Under the pieces are notes generated by a model. That model was not told the DNA's origin. It did not search any database and saw nothing but the letters and a program-made list of their open reading frames with translations. From Sambucus nigra (Eukaryota > Streptophyta > Magnoliopsida > Dipsacales > Adoxaceae), in NCBI GenBank assembly GCA_949130495.1, contig OX422223.1, forward strand, positions 72,848,751 through 72,912,750: DNA of 64,000 nt, in the 5' to 3' direction. The number at the start of each line of letters is the position of its first letter. The stretch's first letter is position 1. A program made the position numbers and the translations under genes. Of this stretch, positions 11,741-23,700 are shown in pieces.

Positions 11741-13396
11741 CTACAGGTGTCTTGGTAGGACTAATATCATACTTCTTGAATTTTTCAAGTACTTTCTCAA
11801 TGTAATGAGAGATTGAGCTAATATAAGTCCATCCGATGTTCTAGAAATTTTAATTCCTAATATAACATCAGCGATTCCCATATCTTTCATGTCAAATCTA
11901 CTACTCAACATTTGTTTTGTAGTTTTGACAATTTCCAAGTTACTACCCATGATAAGCATATCATCAACATAGAGGCATACAATGACATATCCATTATGAA
12001 TGTATTTAAAGTAAACACATTTATCGCATTCATTAATTTTGAAACCATTTGATAACATTGCATTGTCAAATTTTTCATGCCATTATTTAGGTGCTTGTTT
12101 TAATCCATATAGTGATTTAACAAGCTTACATACTTTTCCTTCTTGTCCGGGAGCTTTGAACCCTTCAGGTTGCTCCATATAAATTTCCTCATCTAGTTCA
12201 CCGTTTAAGAATGCAGTTTTTACATCCATTTGATGTATTTCAAGTCCATTAATAGCAGATATTGCTATTAACATCCGAATGGACGTTATTCTTGTTACCG
12301 GTGAATATGTGTCGAAGTAATCCAACCCTTCCTTTTGCCTATAGCCTTTAGCTACAAGTCTAGATTTATATTTATCAATTGATCCATCAGCCTTCAATTT
12401 CTTTTTGAAGATCCATTTATAACCTAACGGTTTTGAACCTGGTGAAAGATCCACTAGTTCCCATGTATGATTTTGTAATATGGATTCAATTTTACTATTA
12501 ATTGCTTCTTTCCAATTGGAAGCATCGGGTAAGGATATAGCTTCTTTATACGATTGAGGTTCATTTTCTAACAAATATGTTAGAAAATCTGGACCGAAAG
12601 AAGTCGAGGTTTTTGCTTTTTTACTACGTCTTGGTTCATCCTCTATTGATTCAATAGGTTGATGAGTACCACTTGTAGTAGCTTGATTTGTCCTTTTAGA
12701 AGGACCAGATTCTCGGGTCATGTTATACGGAAATTCATTTTCAAAAAATGAAGCATCCCTCGATTCAATAATCGTATTTACATGAATGTCCGAAATCTTA
12801 GATTTACAAACTAGAAATCGATATGCACTGCTATTAGTAGCATAACCGATGAATACACAATCCACGGTTTTTGGCCCTATTCTTACCTTTTTAGGTTTAG
12901 GAACCATCACTTTGGCTAAGCACCCCCACACTCGTAAATATTTATAGGAAGGTCTTCGACCTTTCCATAATTCATAAGGTGTCTTGTGAGTCTTTTTGTG
13001 AGGTACTTTATTGAGAATGTAATTAGCAGAAAGTAAGGCTTCCCCCCACAAATTTTGTGGAGCTCCTGAACTTAATAACATTGAGTTCATCATTTCTTTC
13101 AAAGTACGATTTTTGCGTTCAGCAACACCATTTGATTGAGGAGAATAAGGAGCGGTTGTTTGATGAATAATCCCATTTTCAGAACAAAATTCCTCAAATG
13201 GATATTCATATTCACCTCCTCTATCACTTCTAATAGCCTTTATCGTTTTGCTTAATTGATTCTCAACTTCATTTTTATATTGTTTAAATGCATTAATAGC
13301 CTCATCTTTACTATGTAACAAATATACATAGCAATATTTTGTGCAATCGTCAATAAAAGTAATAAAATACTTTTTTCCCACCTCTAGTTTGAACAA
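11741..13396 (-). pseudogene. Copia-A integrase core and reverse transcriptase
   Basis: The 437-codon frame 12083-13396 starts in integrase ([16 protein letters not shown]), includes the second catalytic Asp in IRSDRGGEYE and the Glu in SNGVAERKNRTL, and passes through the variable linker into RT (HTWELVDL, GYKWIFKKK, QMDVKTAFLNG). A TAA stop near 12083 ends it at SLYGLKQAPK. RT continues at 11741-12058 with CLYVDDMLIMG, so the catalytic YVDD pair is intact. The missing base context suggests a CAA to TAA change at that stop. The protein would copy the RNA genome and insert the cDNA. Damage is light for an element of this age. Confidence 0.9.
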
Positions 13397-14972
13397 ATTT
13401 TAAATCACAAATATCGGTGTGAATTAAATCTAAAGGTTCAGTTATCCTTTCAATAGAATGGAAAGGTAATCTAGTTAATTTAGATTCTACACAAATTTCA
13501 CATTTATGATTTTTATCAATATTGAATTTTGGCAAAAATTCCAAGTTAATTAATCTACGTAATGTATCAAAATTAACATGTCCCAATCTAGCATGCCAAA
13601 TATTAGATGACTCAACCAAGTAAGAAGAACTAGCAACTTCATTCATTGAAACAGATGTTTTTGGGGTTACAGTAAGAACATTGAGTTTAAAGAGCCCCTC
13701 ATTTAGGTAGCCATTTCCTACATACATGTCATTTTTAGACAACACAAAGCGATCAGACACAAACACAAGCTTGAAACCATTCTTAGTAAGGAGAGATCCA
13801 GAAATCAGATTCTTTCGGATATCAGGCACGTGAAGAACATTGTTGAGAGTAAGTTCCTTTCCAGAAGTCATTTTCAAAGCAATCTTTCCTTGTTCCACCA
13901 CCTTAGAAGTGGAAGAATTTCCCATAAAAAGGTTCTCCTCATTTTCCAAAGGCTTATAGGTGGAGAACATCCATTTGTTTGCACAAATGTGTCGTGTGGC
14001 TCCAGTGTCCACCCACCATTCCTTGGTATTTCCAACCAAGTTACATTCAGAGACAACGGCAGAAAGATTCATTTCCGCCAAATCATTAGTGATATTCTCA
14101 CCCTCAGTCACATTTGCTTGAGAGTTATTTTTATTTTGCTTTTTAGGCTTACGACACTCACTTGAGCGGTGTCCCGGTTTACCACAATTGTAGCATTTTC
14201 CTTTGAACTTTTTCTTGTTATGTTTGGAAGTGCCTTCCCCATCATACTTTCGTTTGTTCTTTTTAGGACCTTCAACGACATGGAACTTTGTTTCCATCGG
14301 ATTCTTCCCACTTTTCTTTTGAGACTCACGGTTGTCTTCTTCGATTCTTAGCCGGACCAACTCCTCCACATTCATCTCTTTACGCTTGTGCTTGAGATAG
14401 TTTTTGAACAAAGTCCAAGAAAGTGGCAACTTTTCAACAATTGCAGCAACTTGGAAAGTTTCACTAATTGACATTCCTTCAGCATGAATGTCGTGGAGGA
14501 TCACTTGGAATTCTTGCACTTGCGAGATCACAGATTTAGAATCAGCCATTTTGTAGTCCAGAAAACGCCCAACGATAAATTTCTTCATCCCAGCATCTTC
14601 AGTTTTATACTTCTTTTCCAAAGAATTCCATAATTCCTTGGAAGTTTTGATGGTGCAATAGACATGGTACAAAGTCTTGTCCATGTAGGCCAAAATATAA
14701 TTTCGGCATAGGTAGTCCGAGTTCTTCCAAGCATCGACCGCAGCAACCTTTTCAACGTCATCTCCCTCTTGAATAGAGGGGCAATCTTCATATACAAACC
14801 TGCCCAATTGGCAGGTAGTGAGATAGAAGTACATTTGTCCTTACCAACGTTTGAAGTCAGCCCCAATGAACTTTTTCGGTTTCTCCCCGTGTGGCATAGA
14901 TACGGGTGCAGTCACATTTGTGTTGGTGACAATCAGTTTCGTAGGAGTAGTGTTCGTACTTTGTGATTCCAT
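13350..14972 (-). pseudogene. Copia-A gag, protease and start of integrase
   Basis: The start is the ATG at 14972 (MESQSTNTTP). A frameshift near 14840 joins it to the 494-codon frame 13350-14834. That frame carries the gag UBN2-like region ([26 protein letters not shown]), a CCHC zinc knuckle ([14 protein letters not shown]), the protease active site [12 protein letters not shown], the GAG-pre-integrase HHCC region ([13 protein letters not shown] ... CEIC) and the first integrase Asp (HTDICD). A second frameshift near 13380 separates it from the rest of pol. Gag forms the particle and protease cuts the polyprotein. The order gag-PR-INT-RT-RH is diagnostic of Ty1/copia. Confidence 0.9.
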
Positions 14973-15485
14973 TTCTGTTACAAAAACAGAATTTTTATCA
15001 ATGATAAAATTCATATATAATGAATTAATCAAAACAGAATACAAAATTCTGTGCACCAATTTCCTCCAAATATAATTCACAATAAATGAATTCCAAAAGA
15101 ATTCAAATAATAATTCAGAATTAAAGTATAATATATAAACATAATTCCGTACAAAACATAATTAAATTTTTAAAATCTGTGTCACACTAATTTTTAATAA
15201 TAAAAAGAATTCCGTACAAAACAGAATTATAATTTAAGAAAAAAAAATATAGATAAATAGATTTTAACAAGAGTACACAAATAAAGTTTATTTTCTAAAA
15301 CAGAATATAAAAACAGTATAGAAATTAATTTCTATATCAAAACTGTTTTACTAATTTTTACAATAAAGCAGTAAATTAATTCATTTTATTCTGTCAAAAC
15401 AGATTTATTTCCAACAAATAAATCTCTGTAATAAAAAAAATTATGTACACTAAAAACAGTAGAACTAATAATTTTGTCTTAAGAT
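14973..15485 (-). other. Copia-A leader without tRNA primer site; inverted repeat with LTR
   Basis: About 510 bases between the 5' LTR and gag, rich in repeats of ACAGAATT. No TGG-starting site complementary to a tRNA 3' end follows the LTR. Instead 15467-15483 (AATAATTTTGTCTTAAG), two bases from the LTR edge, is the exact inverse of 15641-15657 inside the LTR. In the element RNA these would pair as a 17-bp stem enclosing the U5-leader junction. Confidence 0.7.
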
Positions 15486-16531
15486 TGTTATGTCTACTAT
15501 TTATAAATAACAATTGTACAGAATTATGAACAATTAATATAATGACAGAATTGAAACAGAATTATAGAAATGAAATACTTACTAGAATTTGCATAAATAA
15601 TAATAATTAGAAAGAAATCCGAGCCCTGTTGAACAGTCTCCTTAAGACAAAATTATTCCTCCAACGTGCTTGAGTTTAATGAATAATTGTCTCCCAAGAT
15701 AGAACGGATTTTCGGATTAATCAAGCAGCACAACAATGACTAATCCCAGCGAACACAATTTCTGTGTTTTGTACTCAACACAACCAAGAACATGTAATGC
15801 AGAAATGAAGAAAAGAATTTTCTGGGTAGAGAAAATAATGCAGTAGCATTTTTGGGATTTTGGAGGGTTTATTTTTCAGTGTTTAAAACTGAGGGGGAAA
15901 CATTTTATTTATAGTAAATGTTTTAACTGTTGGGAACAATCAAAATCGAAATTAACTGTCAAAGCAGTTAATTTCGTTAACTGCTGACTCTTGGAATTAA
16001 CTGATTATTAGTTAATTAAAGATTAATTAATTCCGTAATTAACTAATTAAATTAAAGCCCAGAAAGTTAATTAGATTCGGCCCAAAAATTTAAGAATTTT
16101 TATAAGCCCGAGCCCGAGCCCGAACCGAGCCGGCCAGCCGGCCGAACGGGCGCGAGCTTAGGTCATCTCCCCTTCAAAGAGTTGAGATACCCCAAAGGCA
16201 TCCAAGCCTTAGTCCATCAATCAGGTTTTATTAACTCATCAATTTTCCACTACTCTTCCAATGTGGGACAAGAGTTAAAACATACCCAATACATTAACTT
16301 TCATTGCTTTATGAGTCACTTTGGGGACATAATTATCATTCATAATTTATTAAAATTGGACATATGAATATACTACGTTAATCTCCTTGCGGAGGTGAAC
16401 GCGTTCGTATATGGTCCCACAATTTTCGTAATGTGGGTCCCACCTAAATTTGAGCTCAAAGTTGCTCAAAAATCTGTCCAGAAAAATCTGGACAGCTTTA
16501 TAATACCCATTTAAGTTCCAATTTTCCAACA
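15486..16531 (-). repeat. 5' LTR of Copia-A
   Basis: 1046 bp, bounded by TGTTAT... and ...CCAACA and followed by the duplication GAAAT. TATA box at 15905-15914 on the minus strand, with the inverted pair 15947-15958 and 15965-15976 just upstream, as in the other LTR. The second inverted pair is partly mutated here. A GC-rich patch near 16105-16155 differs from the other LTR. Confidence 0.9.
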
Positions 16532-16536
16532 GAAAT

Positions 16537-17240
16537 ATAACATGCCCTTTTGGTGTTTTAAATTATCATATGTTCCGAGTTAAGTTGTATTTAACTAGTT
16601 CCCGTTATCTAAAAATATTAACTAGTGGTGAGATAATTCTAAAATCTACAAAGCCTACTTCCTATAGTGTTTTAATTTATCATAAATTCACACTTAAGAT
16701 ATCATTTATTAGTTCCTCTTAAATGAAAATATTAACTAGTCGTGAGACAATTCAAAACTATCTGGAGCTTACTCTTTCTTAGTGGAATAAATTATCATAT
16801 GTTCACATTTAAGATATTTTTTATTAGTTCCTGTCAAATAAAAATATTAACCAGTCGTGAAATGATTCTAAACTCTTGAGAGCTTACCCCCTCTTAGTGG
16901 TATACATCATCATACATCCACACTTAAGCTATCTTTCATTAGTTTCGATTAACTAAAAAGATTAATCTATCCTGAGATAATTCGAAAACCTTTGGAGCTT
17001 ACTCTCTTTGTGTTTTAAATTAATCTTTAGTTAGTTTTCATTAACTAAAAAGATTCATCATTTGTGAAATAATTTTAAAACTATATGGATTTTACTCCCT
17101 ATTAGTTTTTTATTTGTCATGATTTTACACCTAAGCTATATTTTGTTAGTTTCTATTAACTAAAAATATTAACCAATAATTAGATAATTCTAAAAATCTT
17201 CGGAGCTTACTCCCTCTTAAATTTTTTAAATTATCCTATA
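16537..17240. repeat. Diverged tandem array, about 115-bp unit
   Basis: Six decayed copies with landmarks TTATCAT near 16563, 16677, 16792, 16907, (17018), 17113 and 17231. Each holds TTAGTT(C/T)...TTAACT, AAAAATATTAA and GGAGCTTACTC blocks. One copy is shortened. Copia-A inserted at its left edge. Confidence 0.75.
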
Positions 17241-17811
17241 TTGAATTTTAGGGGGGGGGACTTAATTAGTCATGAAAATTTTGATATTTTATAAAAAGTA
17301 GTGCTATACTCCCCGAAAGTCTTATCCCCATTCCAAACCGAATGCCCCCATCCCAGCTGGCACCTAATTAGCTTAAGTAATTATGTTTTTTTTTTAAAAA
17401 AAAAAAAACTGTTTTTTATAAAATAAAAAAATAAAAAGTTGTACTTTTATAAAAAAAAAAAAAAAAATTGTGTTTTAAAAAAAAAAGAACACGAACATGA
17501 CTAAATTAAAATAACCCGAATCAGAGCCAATTAAAGGCGACAAAAAATGATTTTTTTTTTACCAAATACGAACATAACCTAATTAAAACACGACATGCCG
17601 CAACATAAATTATTTCGGTAGTAATTTTTTTAGGTAATATTTTATTTTGTAAAAAACAGTTTTAACACATTTTTTTGGTGTGTTTTTTTTGTTGATAAAA
17701 TATGTTTTATGTTCTATCTAATGTCAATTAAATTATGTTAGCTAAGGCACGATACGAGTTTTTTTTTTTGATAAAATCAGTTTTAAAAAAAAAAAATAAC
17801 CTGCTAATTTG

Positions 17812-17929
17812 ATGTTTTAGATTCACGATTGATTAGTGCCGCTGGCGCGGACCCACATTTAATAAACGATGTTGGTCCGGAAATGTAGGTTCACGCGAGC
17901 GACACTAATCAGTCATGAATCTAAAACAT
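17812..17929. repeat. Fold-back repeat with GC-rich core
   Basis: Arms 17812-17860 and 17881-17929 are inverted copies with only several mismatches over 49 bases, around a 20-base loop. The core is GCCGCTGGCGCGGACC. Confidence 0.75.
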
Positions 17930-18331
17930 TAAATTAAACAGTTTTTTATTTATTAAAATTAAAGTAAATATTTTTTTTTTAAAATAAAAAAACTATGTTT
18001 ACTATTAAAAAGTTCCTCGCGACAAAAATAAAAAAAAACTATGTTCCAAAAAGTCACTCACCACATAAAAACACTCAATGTGTGCCGCTGGTGCGGACCT
18101 TTAAAAATAAGATAATATTAGTTAAATTAGTGTTTGAGTACTTTTTGAAACAAAATAAAAATACCCAAAAACTTTTTGAAACAAAATAGAAATACTGAAT
18201 GTGTGCCGCTGACGCGGCCCTTTAAAAATAAAAGAATATTGATTAAATTAGTGTTTGATGTTTTTTTGAACAAAATAAAACACTCAAAGTGCCGCTGACG
18301 CGGATCCATATTTAACAAATGATGTTGAATA

Positions 18332-18401
18332 GTGTTGCTGGCGCGGACCCACATTCAGAAAATGATGTAGGTCCGGGAATGTAGGTCCGCGTCAGCGGCA
18401 C
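18332..18401. repeat. Second fold-back of the same family
   Basis: Arms 18332-18356 and 18377-18401 (25 bases, 4 mismatches) around a 20-base loop, with the same GC-rich core as 17812-17929. Confidence 0.65.
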
Positions 18402-18481
18402 ATCAATTGTGAATCTAATATATCAAATTAAATAGTTTTTTTATTAAAATTAAAAATATAATTTTTTTATAAATAAAAAAA

Positions 18482-18712
18482 CTATGTTTTCTATTTTTTA
18501 ATACACGTTAGTTCAACCCTTTTTACTTTATTCCAAAAAATCTTTCACGGCATAAAAATAATCAATATGTGTTGCTGGCGCGGCCCTTTAAAAACAAGAA
18601 AATATTGGTTAAATGAGTGTTTGTGGATTTTTTGGAACAAATTAAAAATGATTGAACTAAATGTGTATTAAAAAATATTTGAGGGACTTTTTTGTAATTA
18701 ATCCATTAAATA
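18482..18712. repeat. MITE-like unit with long inverted ends
   Basis: The left part (TTTTTTAATACACGTTAGTT, then ATTCCAAAAAAT) is inverted in the right part (GATTTTTTGGAACAAAT, then TGTGTATTAAAAAATATTT). The centre holds GCTGGCGCGG. No transposase. The family is not recognised; ends are approximate. Confidence 0.5.
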
Positions 18713-19789
18713 TTAATTTAATGTAAAGTATATTTAATTTTAAAATAAATCATAATTCTAGTTATTTATCAATCAAAAATAAATTTTAAAAATTAAAAGA
18801 ATATCATTTAAAAGAATAAATCATAACTCTCATATGTATAAATCATTATTTTTAAAAAATAGATTAAGGGTGGAGATTAGTTTGACATTTAAAGAAGGAT
18901 GGGGATTACTTTGGTAATGAAATCGGGAAGGGATGTTTCGGGAAGTATAACATTATCCTTTTATAAATTACCAAGGACTAAACTATGTTACCGTTAATTC
19001 CCACCCATTAATGAAGAATAATCAGTCATAAGGTAACTCTCACGGCGAAACTATTTCTCACCGGCCTAATTATTACCATGTAAACCACCTAACACATTCA
19101 CTTTCTAATTATTGCCAAATAAAGTGGTCCATAGCAATGATTAATGAATAAAACAGACAAGAAATCGGGACTACTCATTATTTTTAAAGTATGGGTGCCA
19201 TTTATATTTACATTCTTTTCCTATAAATTAGATATTCTAAAAATACGAGTATTTTTTTAAAAAGACATAATATTTCATAAAATTTTATCACAGGCGTACA
19301 AAATCCAAAAAGCATGCAGATGCTGAGTATATAAAAACATGCATAAATGCTAAAATATATAATTTTTTTGGTTTTAGTTTCATTTCTAAAATTTTGTTAG
19401 TCTTCCATCGTATATATTTTTTTAATTATTTTAACTCTCATAATTGTTTAAAACTTTCCTAACTTTCATGTAGTCTCTCATAACTGTTCAGCTCATTTTT
19501 CTTTTTATAGCGAATGACAAGTAAAAAATATAAAACTAACGATAAAAAAAAATAATGATATAAATTTAAACATATATATATATTAAAAACCTGTTATATA
19601 TATATGATGCCTGTGCCACAACATCGGACTCACTCACCCACACACCCCTTATAATCATTGGCATGCGTTAATATGCCCACCCACTCGTGAGGACCCATCA
19701 CAAAAACCTGAGGCCAAGCCCCCTGTGTTGTCCTAACAGGTGCCGCCCACCTTTTACCCCCATCAACATACTGTACATGCCAACGTCCT

Positions 19790-21603
19790 GGTTTTAAGTT
19801 AAGAGCAGTTCTAGATCAAATCGCCTGAAAACCATCTGCCACAAGCCAACACTTGATTTGAGAAAAAAAATATTTATTTTGATTATTCAAAAGGTTCAAG
19901 AAATTAAAAAGAATAAGAAGCATACTTGTATAAAAAAAAGGATCAAATACCAAAAAGTTCCTCAAATATTTTTTAATACACATTTAGTCCAAATCTTTTA
20001 TTCTGTACAAAAAATTTCTTTATTCTCTTATCTTTAAAGGGCCGCGCCAACCGCATGGTGAAGCCTTTTTGACTTGATGAAAGAATTTTTTGTGTAAAAT
20101 AAAAAGACTTGGACTATACATGTATTAAAAGAAGTTCAAGGGACTATTTGGTATATGCCCCTAAAAATAAATCCAATAATAAAAATCAATTCTCTCTAAA
20201 CTAAGACAATAAATAATAATAAAAATAAATTAATTACATATTATAAACTTTAAATTTAATTTTTGGAAGTTTTCTATTTTAATTGCTGTTTAATATTTTT
20301 TTTGGCTCTAGTCCACTTACATGTTTTTTTGTTCACTAAAATTTTTCACCCCTAGTTTATACCTTATAAGTTAGGATATGCACAAATTTAGATATTAAAA
20401 AAACTGGGTTCATGTTAGACAAAAAAAAAACAATTTAACGACATGACATCACATTTCTTACAAGCATATACAAAACTTGATACAACACCATACGACAAGA
20501 AATCTTAATTTTGGTACCTAAATAAGATTTTGGAACATGACACAATTGTGACTCTAAAAAAAGGAGGCGGTACATCTAGAATTGTTCTACCTCCTTATAA
20601 CGCCTTAAAATCGTATCTCTTTCTTTTTTTGTTGGGTGCACATATATACAAAAGGAATTATTTAAATATTCTCTTTAATTTAAAAAAAATATTTATAAAA
20701 CGTAAAAAATGGGGGCAGTGCGGGGGTGGTGGGGTCGGGATATGGGAGGGGTGCTGCTGGCGCGGACCTTTAAAAATAACAGAATATTAGGTAAATAGGT
20801 GTTTGGGAGATTGAATGTGTTAAACTAAAAATAGATATTTTTTTACAAAATATGTATTTATGTTGGGAACTATACAATAATTGAACTTTTTTAAAACAGT
20901 TGAAATGTTTTTTAAAAAATAGTTATAAAAAGTTAAAAACAATTCTTTTAAAATAATTTATTGTTAAAAATATATTTTTTAAACAGTTTATAAGCATAAA
21001 GAATGACTTATTCGGCTACATGACATGAAATATTAATTTTTGCACTTAAATAAGAATTTTTTTAGAGTTTAAATTGTTTCGTGTTCAAAAATCTTATTTA
21101 GGTACCAAAATTAAGATTTCATGTCGTGTTGTATCACATTTTTTATATGCGTGTAAAAAATGTGGTGTCATGTCATTAAATTGTTATTTTTTTACCTAAT
21201 CCGAACCCATTTTTTTTTTAATATCTAAGTTTGTGCATACCCTAACTTATAAGGTATACATTAGGGGTGAGAAACCTTAGTGCACAAAAAAATATGTAAG
21301 TGGACTTGAGTAAAAAAAATATTATTGAACAACAATTAAAGTAAAAAAAATCAAAAATAAAATTTGACGTTTATAATATGTAATTAATTTGTTTTTATTA
21401 TTATTTGTTGTCTTAGTTTAGATAGAATTGATTTTTATTGTTTTTTTTACACAAGTTTCTTTTTATTCTTTCTAATTTCTTGAATCTTTTGAATAATATA
21501 AATAAACATTTCCCCCCTCAAATCAAGTGTTGGCTTATGGTAGGCGGTTCCCATGCGGTTTGATTCGGTAGTACATCTTGAGGTTCTCTTAAGTTAATGC
21601 CTT
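19790..21603. repeat. Long inverted repeat, about 1.8 kb
   Basis: The left arm 19790-20562 and right arm 21057-21603 are inverted copies that can be followed almost throughout, for example GTATACCTTATAAGTTAGG-type and TCTTAATTTTGGTACC-type blocks. The left arm is longer because a MITE-like unit (19937-20165) sits in it. The spacer is about 500 bases and contains another GCTGGCGCGGACC core near 20754-20770. No coding potential is visible. It may be a fold-back transposon or an inverted duplication; a transcript would form a long hairpin. Confidence 0.7.
19937..20165. repeat. MITE-like insertion in left arm of inverted repeat
   Basis: Absent from the right arm. Its ends are inverted (ATACCAAAAAGTTCCTC and GGGACTATTTGGTAT), with inner AATACAC...AGTCCA blocks also inverted and a central CCGCGCCAACCGC. 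Same family as 18482-18712. Confidence 0.6.
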
Positions 21604-21704
21604 GAACATCACCCCCTTGGAAACATAATCATTTAGGTCCATTTTCCTTAACAAAAGGTGATGAAAACTAGAGACAATCAAGTTCTCAACAATGGAAGAA
21701 ATAA

Positions 21705-21706
21705 AG

Positions 21707-21792
<86 letters not shown>

Positions 21793-21803
21793 AAGAAGAA
21801 GAA
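21705..21803. repeat. Compound microsatellite (AAT)n-(AAG)n
   Basis: About 60 bases of AAT-type triplets followed by about 40 bases of AAG-type triplets. Confidence 0.95.
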
Positions 21804-22838
21804 ACTGTTGGGAAAGGGAAGGCTATATATTATCTAGCTCGAACTCATTTAATCATATGGTTAAATCGTTGGTTGACTGCACGGTCAAATAATCACCTGC
21901 CTCATTAAACCTCTTCGATAGCCGACCCTTTATTTCCTATTCAAACATGTGATAAAAAATTCAACTGAGAGGTTAAATCAACTGATTTTTCCAAAATTTT
22001 ATGCAAACCCAATTTCACCCTTTAAAAGATTCCTATATGTGTTTTTCTCCCCGAAAAGAAATATGGCACACCTATATCAACCTAGCATTTGGTGAAGAGT
22101 ATCCGTAAGTGAACTCTCCCCTTCGACCGCCTCTATACACACATCAATCCTTAATCGGAATCCACTTTTTCAACCACCGGCACTTTGGAATCACAGAAGG
22201 GTCAAAACTTAAAAATCCCAACTATGGGAAGGGTTTTAAATATCATTAAAAATTATGGGGAATCCCATTAATATAACAAAAATATGTCAAAAACCCACAA
22301 TTGTTCGCAAGCTGCTCAAGATCTTTTTCTAATCGCACAGTTAAAAGACTGTTTGACAGCATGACTAACTTTTTAACCGCACGATTAATAAGTTACTTTG
22401 AAAATTTCAATATGACGATGTAATATCTTGTATATTAAAAAATTTGTTTTTTTACTTTGTGGCTGAGATAATGTTGAAATTAGATATACCACGCTTTTAA
22501 GAAAATTAGGCTTACCCCGACATCTTAACAAAATTATAACACCATTAAATGTGGCACATAATTAATAATTATAATTACCCCTACCCAAAATACTATGGAA
22601 ACCAAATGACCCCTCCTTTTATTCCTACATTGTCTTATTCGCTAAATCCCTACTCCTTACTCCACATTTCCAATTTCAGTCCTTTTTTTGGGTTACACCC
22701 CATTTACAGTCCTAATTAATTGTAGAATACCATAAATAGCTACAAATTTCAATTTAAACCACAAGTCTTATTCTTAATTAGATTATACCCCAATTTATAT
22801 CAAAAACCTAACTTTATTGCCCAAATAAACATATCAAA
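21804..22838. other. Unassigned DNA, no gene seen
   Basis: Moderately AT-rich, no coding region or repeat structure that I can support. A TATA-like or splice context for the downstream ORF is not evident. Confidence 0.5.
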
Positions 22839-23700
22839 ATGTGTAAATATCACTTAGGGATTGTTCCCCAAGTATATTTCATAGATTCTACCAAAGCCCC
22901 ATTTGTTCTTTGGAAATTTCTAGACCTATCATCTAACAATATCTTATTTACCTCTATTATAAAAAATGTTCAGTCTTCAAAAACTCATCACATTTCATAT
23001 ACCACCATTAAAGTTGTTGAAGCCATCATTATATATTTATCTAACATTAACAACCCCATATGTCATGGTGATGATGTCGTTGTTAAGATTCATAAAGAAA
23101 CTTTTGAATCTTATCTTTTTTCTTGTGGTTTTAACTTGTTAGTAAGGATTATTCTTATTAAAGGAAAGAAACCCCTAATAACTTGTGATATTCACTCTAC
23201 TTTCTCTAAAGAATGGAAACTTGCCCAACCATGGAACCTTATGCTAAGTAGCAACAGGTTCTATGGTATGCATTTTGAATCCAAAGATGATATGAGAAAA
23301 TTTTGGAACTTAGGAACTTTGAGACATGAGGTAGGTTTTTGCAAACCTATTCAGCTTCTAATTTTTTTGCCATCATCATATGCTTCATCCAATCCACATG
23401 TTTGGGTAAGATTTCTCAATTTATTGGAGGAGTATTGGCATCCTAGGTTGCTAATGGAAATTGTTAGGGGTGTTGGCATCCCCATTTGAATTGATCCTAC
23501 AACATTGTATCAGAAGTATGAATTGTATAATAGAGTGATGGTTGAAGTGGATTTTGCATTTGAACTCTCGAGTTTTTATTCACAGAGATGGGTTTAAACT
23601 CCCAATATTATTTATGGAACACCCATATGCATTATGTGAGTTTTGTGGGTGTATTGGTCATGCCATCTCATTTTGAAAAATAAAGGTTAAGACTCATCTA
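22839..23700 (+). pseudogene. DUF4283 / zinc-knuckle protein, LINE ORF1-like
   Basis: A 216-codon frame carries the DUF4283 layout: W.L........YGMHFESKDDMRKFWNLG, then RHEVGFCKPIQL, then HVWVRFLNLLEEYWHPRLL followed by a GIPI turn. This domain is typical of plant L1-type LINE ORF1 proteins and of related nucleic-acid-binding proteins. After a stop at 23489 the same kind of frame continues to about 23580, and CEFCGCIGHA near 23640 is the start of a CX2CX4HX4C knuckle. No endonuclease or LINE reverse transcriptase is visible up to 24032, where Copia-B interrupts. Probably a truncated LINE or a pseudogene. Confidence 0.6.

Larger units (their letters stand above)
9352..16531 (-). mobile_element. 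Copia-A: near-complete Ty1/copia element
   Basis: Two similar LTRs (9352-10422 and 15486-16531) enclose gag, protease, integrase, reverse transcriptase and RNase H in copia order, read on the minus strand. Perfect 5-bp duplication GAAAT flanks it (9347-9351 and 16532-16536). The LTRs begin TGTTGG (mutated to TATTGG in the left copy) and end ATAACA. The coding region is broken by frameshifts near 14840, 13380 and 11700-11660, a stop near 12083, and damage near 11150-11250. The YVDD motif is intact. It inserted at the edge of a 115-bp tandem array. A tRNA-type primer site is absent (see 14973-15485). Confidence 0.9.
17241..19789. other. AT-rich repeat-derived DNA, no gene
   Basis: Long A and T runs and no coding signal. 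GC islands of the form GCCGCTGGCGCGGACC recur near 17838, 18080, 18204, 18294, 18335 and 18570, some inside fold-backs and MITE-like units. 18712-19789 shows only AT-rich sequence with short microsatellite-like TA runs near 19575-19605. Confidence 0.6.

Noticed and set aside
15467..15657. Tf1-type self-priming as a firm call for Copia-A
   Set aside because: The complementary segment is well inside the RNA rather than at its 5' end, so the known mechanism would not regenerate a full LTR; kept only as one of several options.
21692..21892. Open frame with poly-Ile and poly-Arg
   Set aside because: It is a translation of the AAT/AAG microsatellite.
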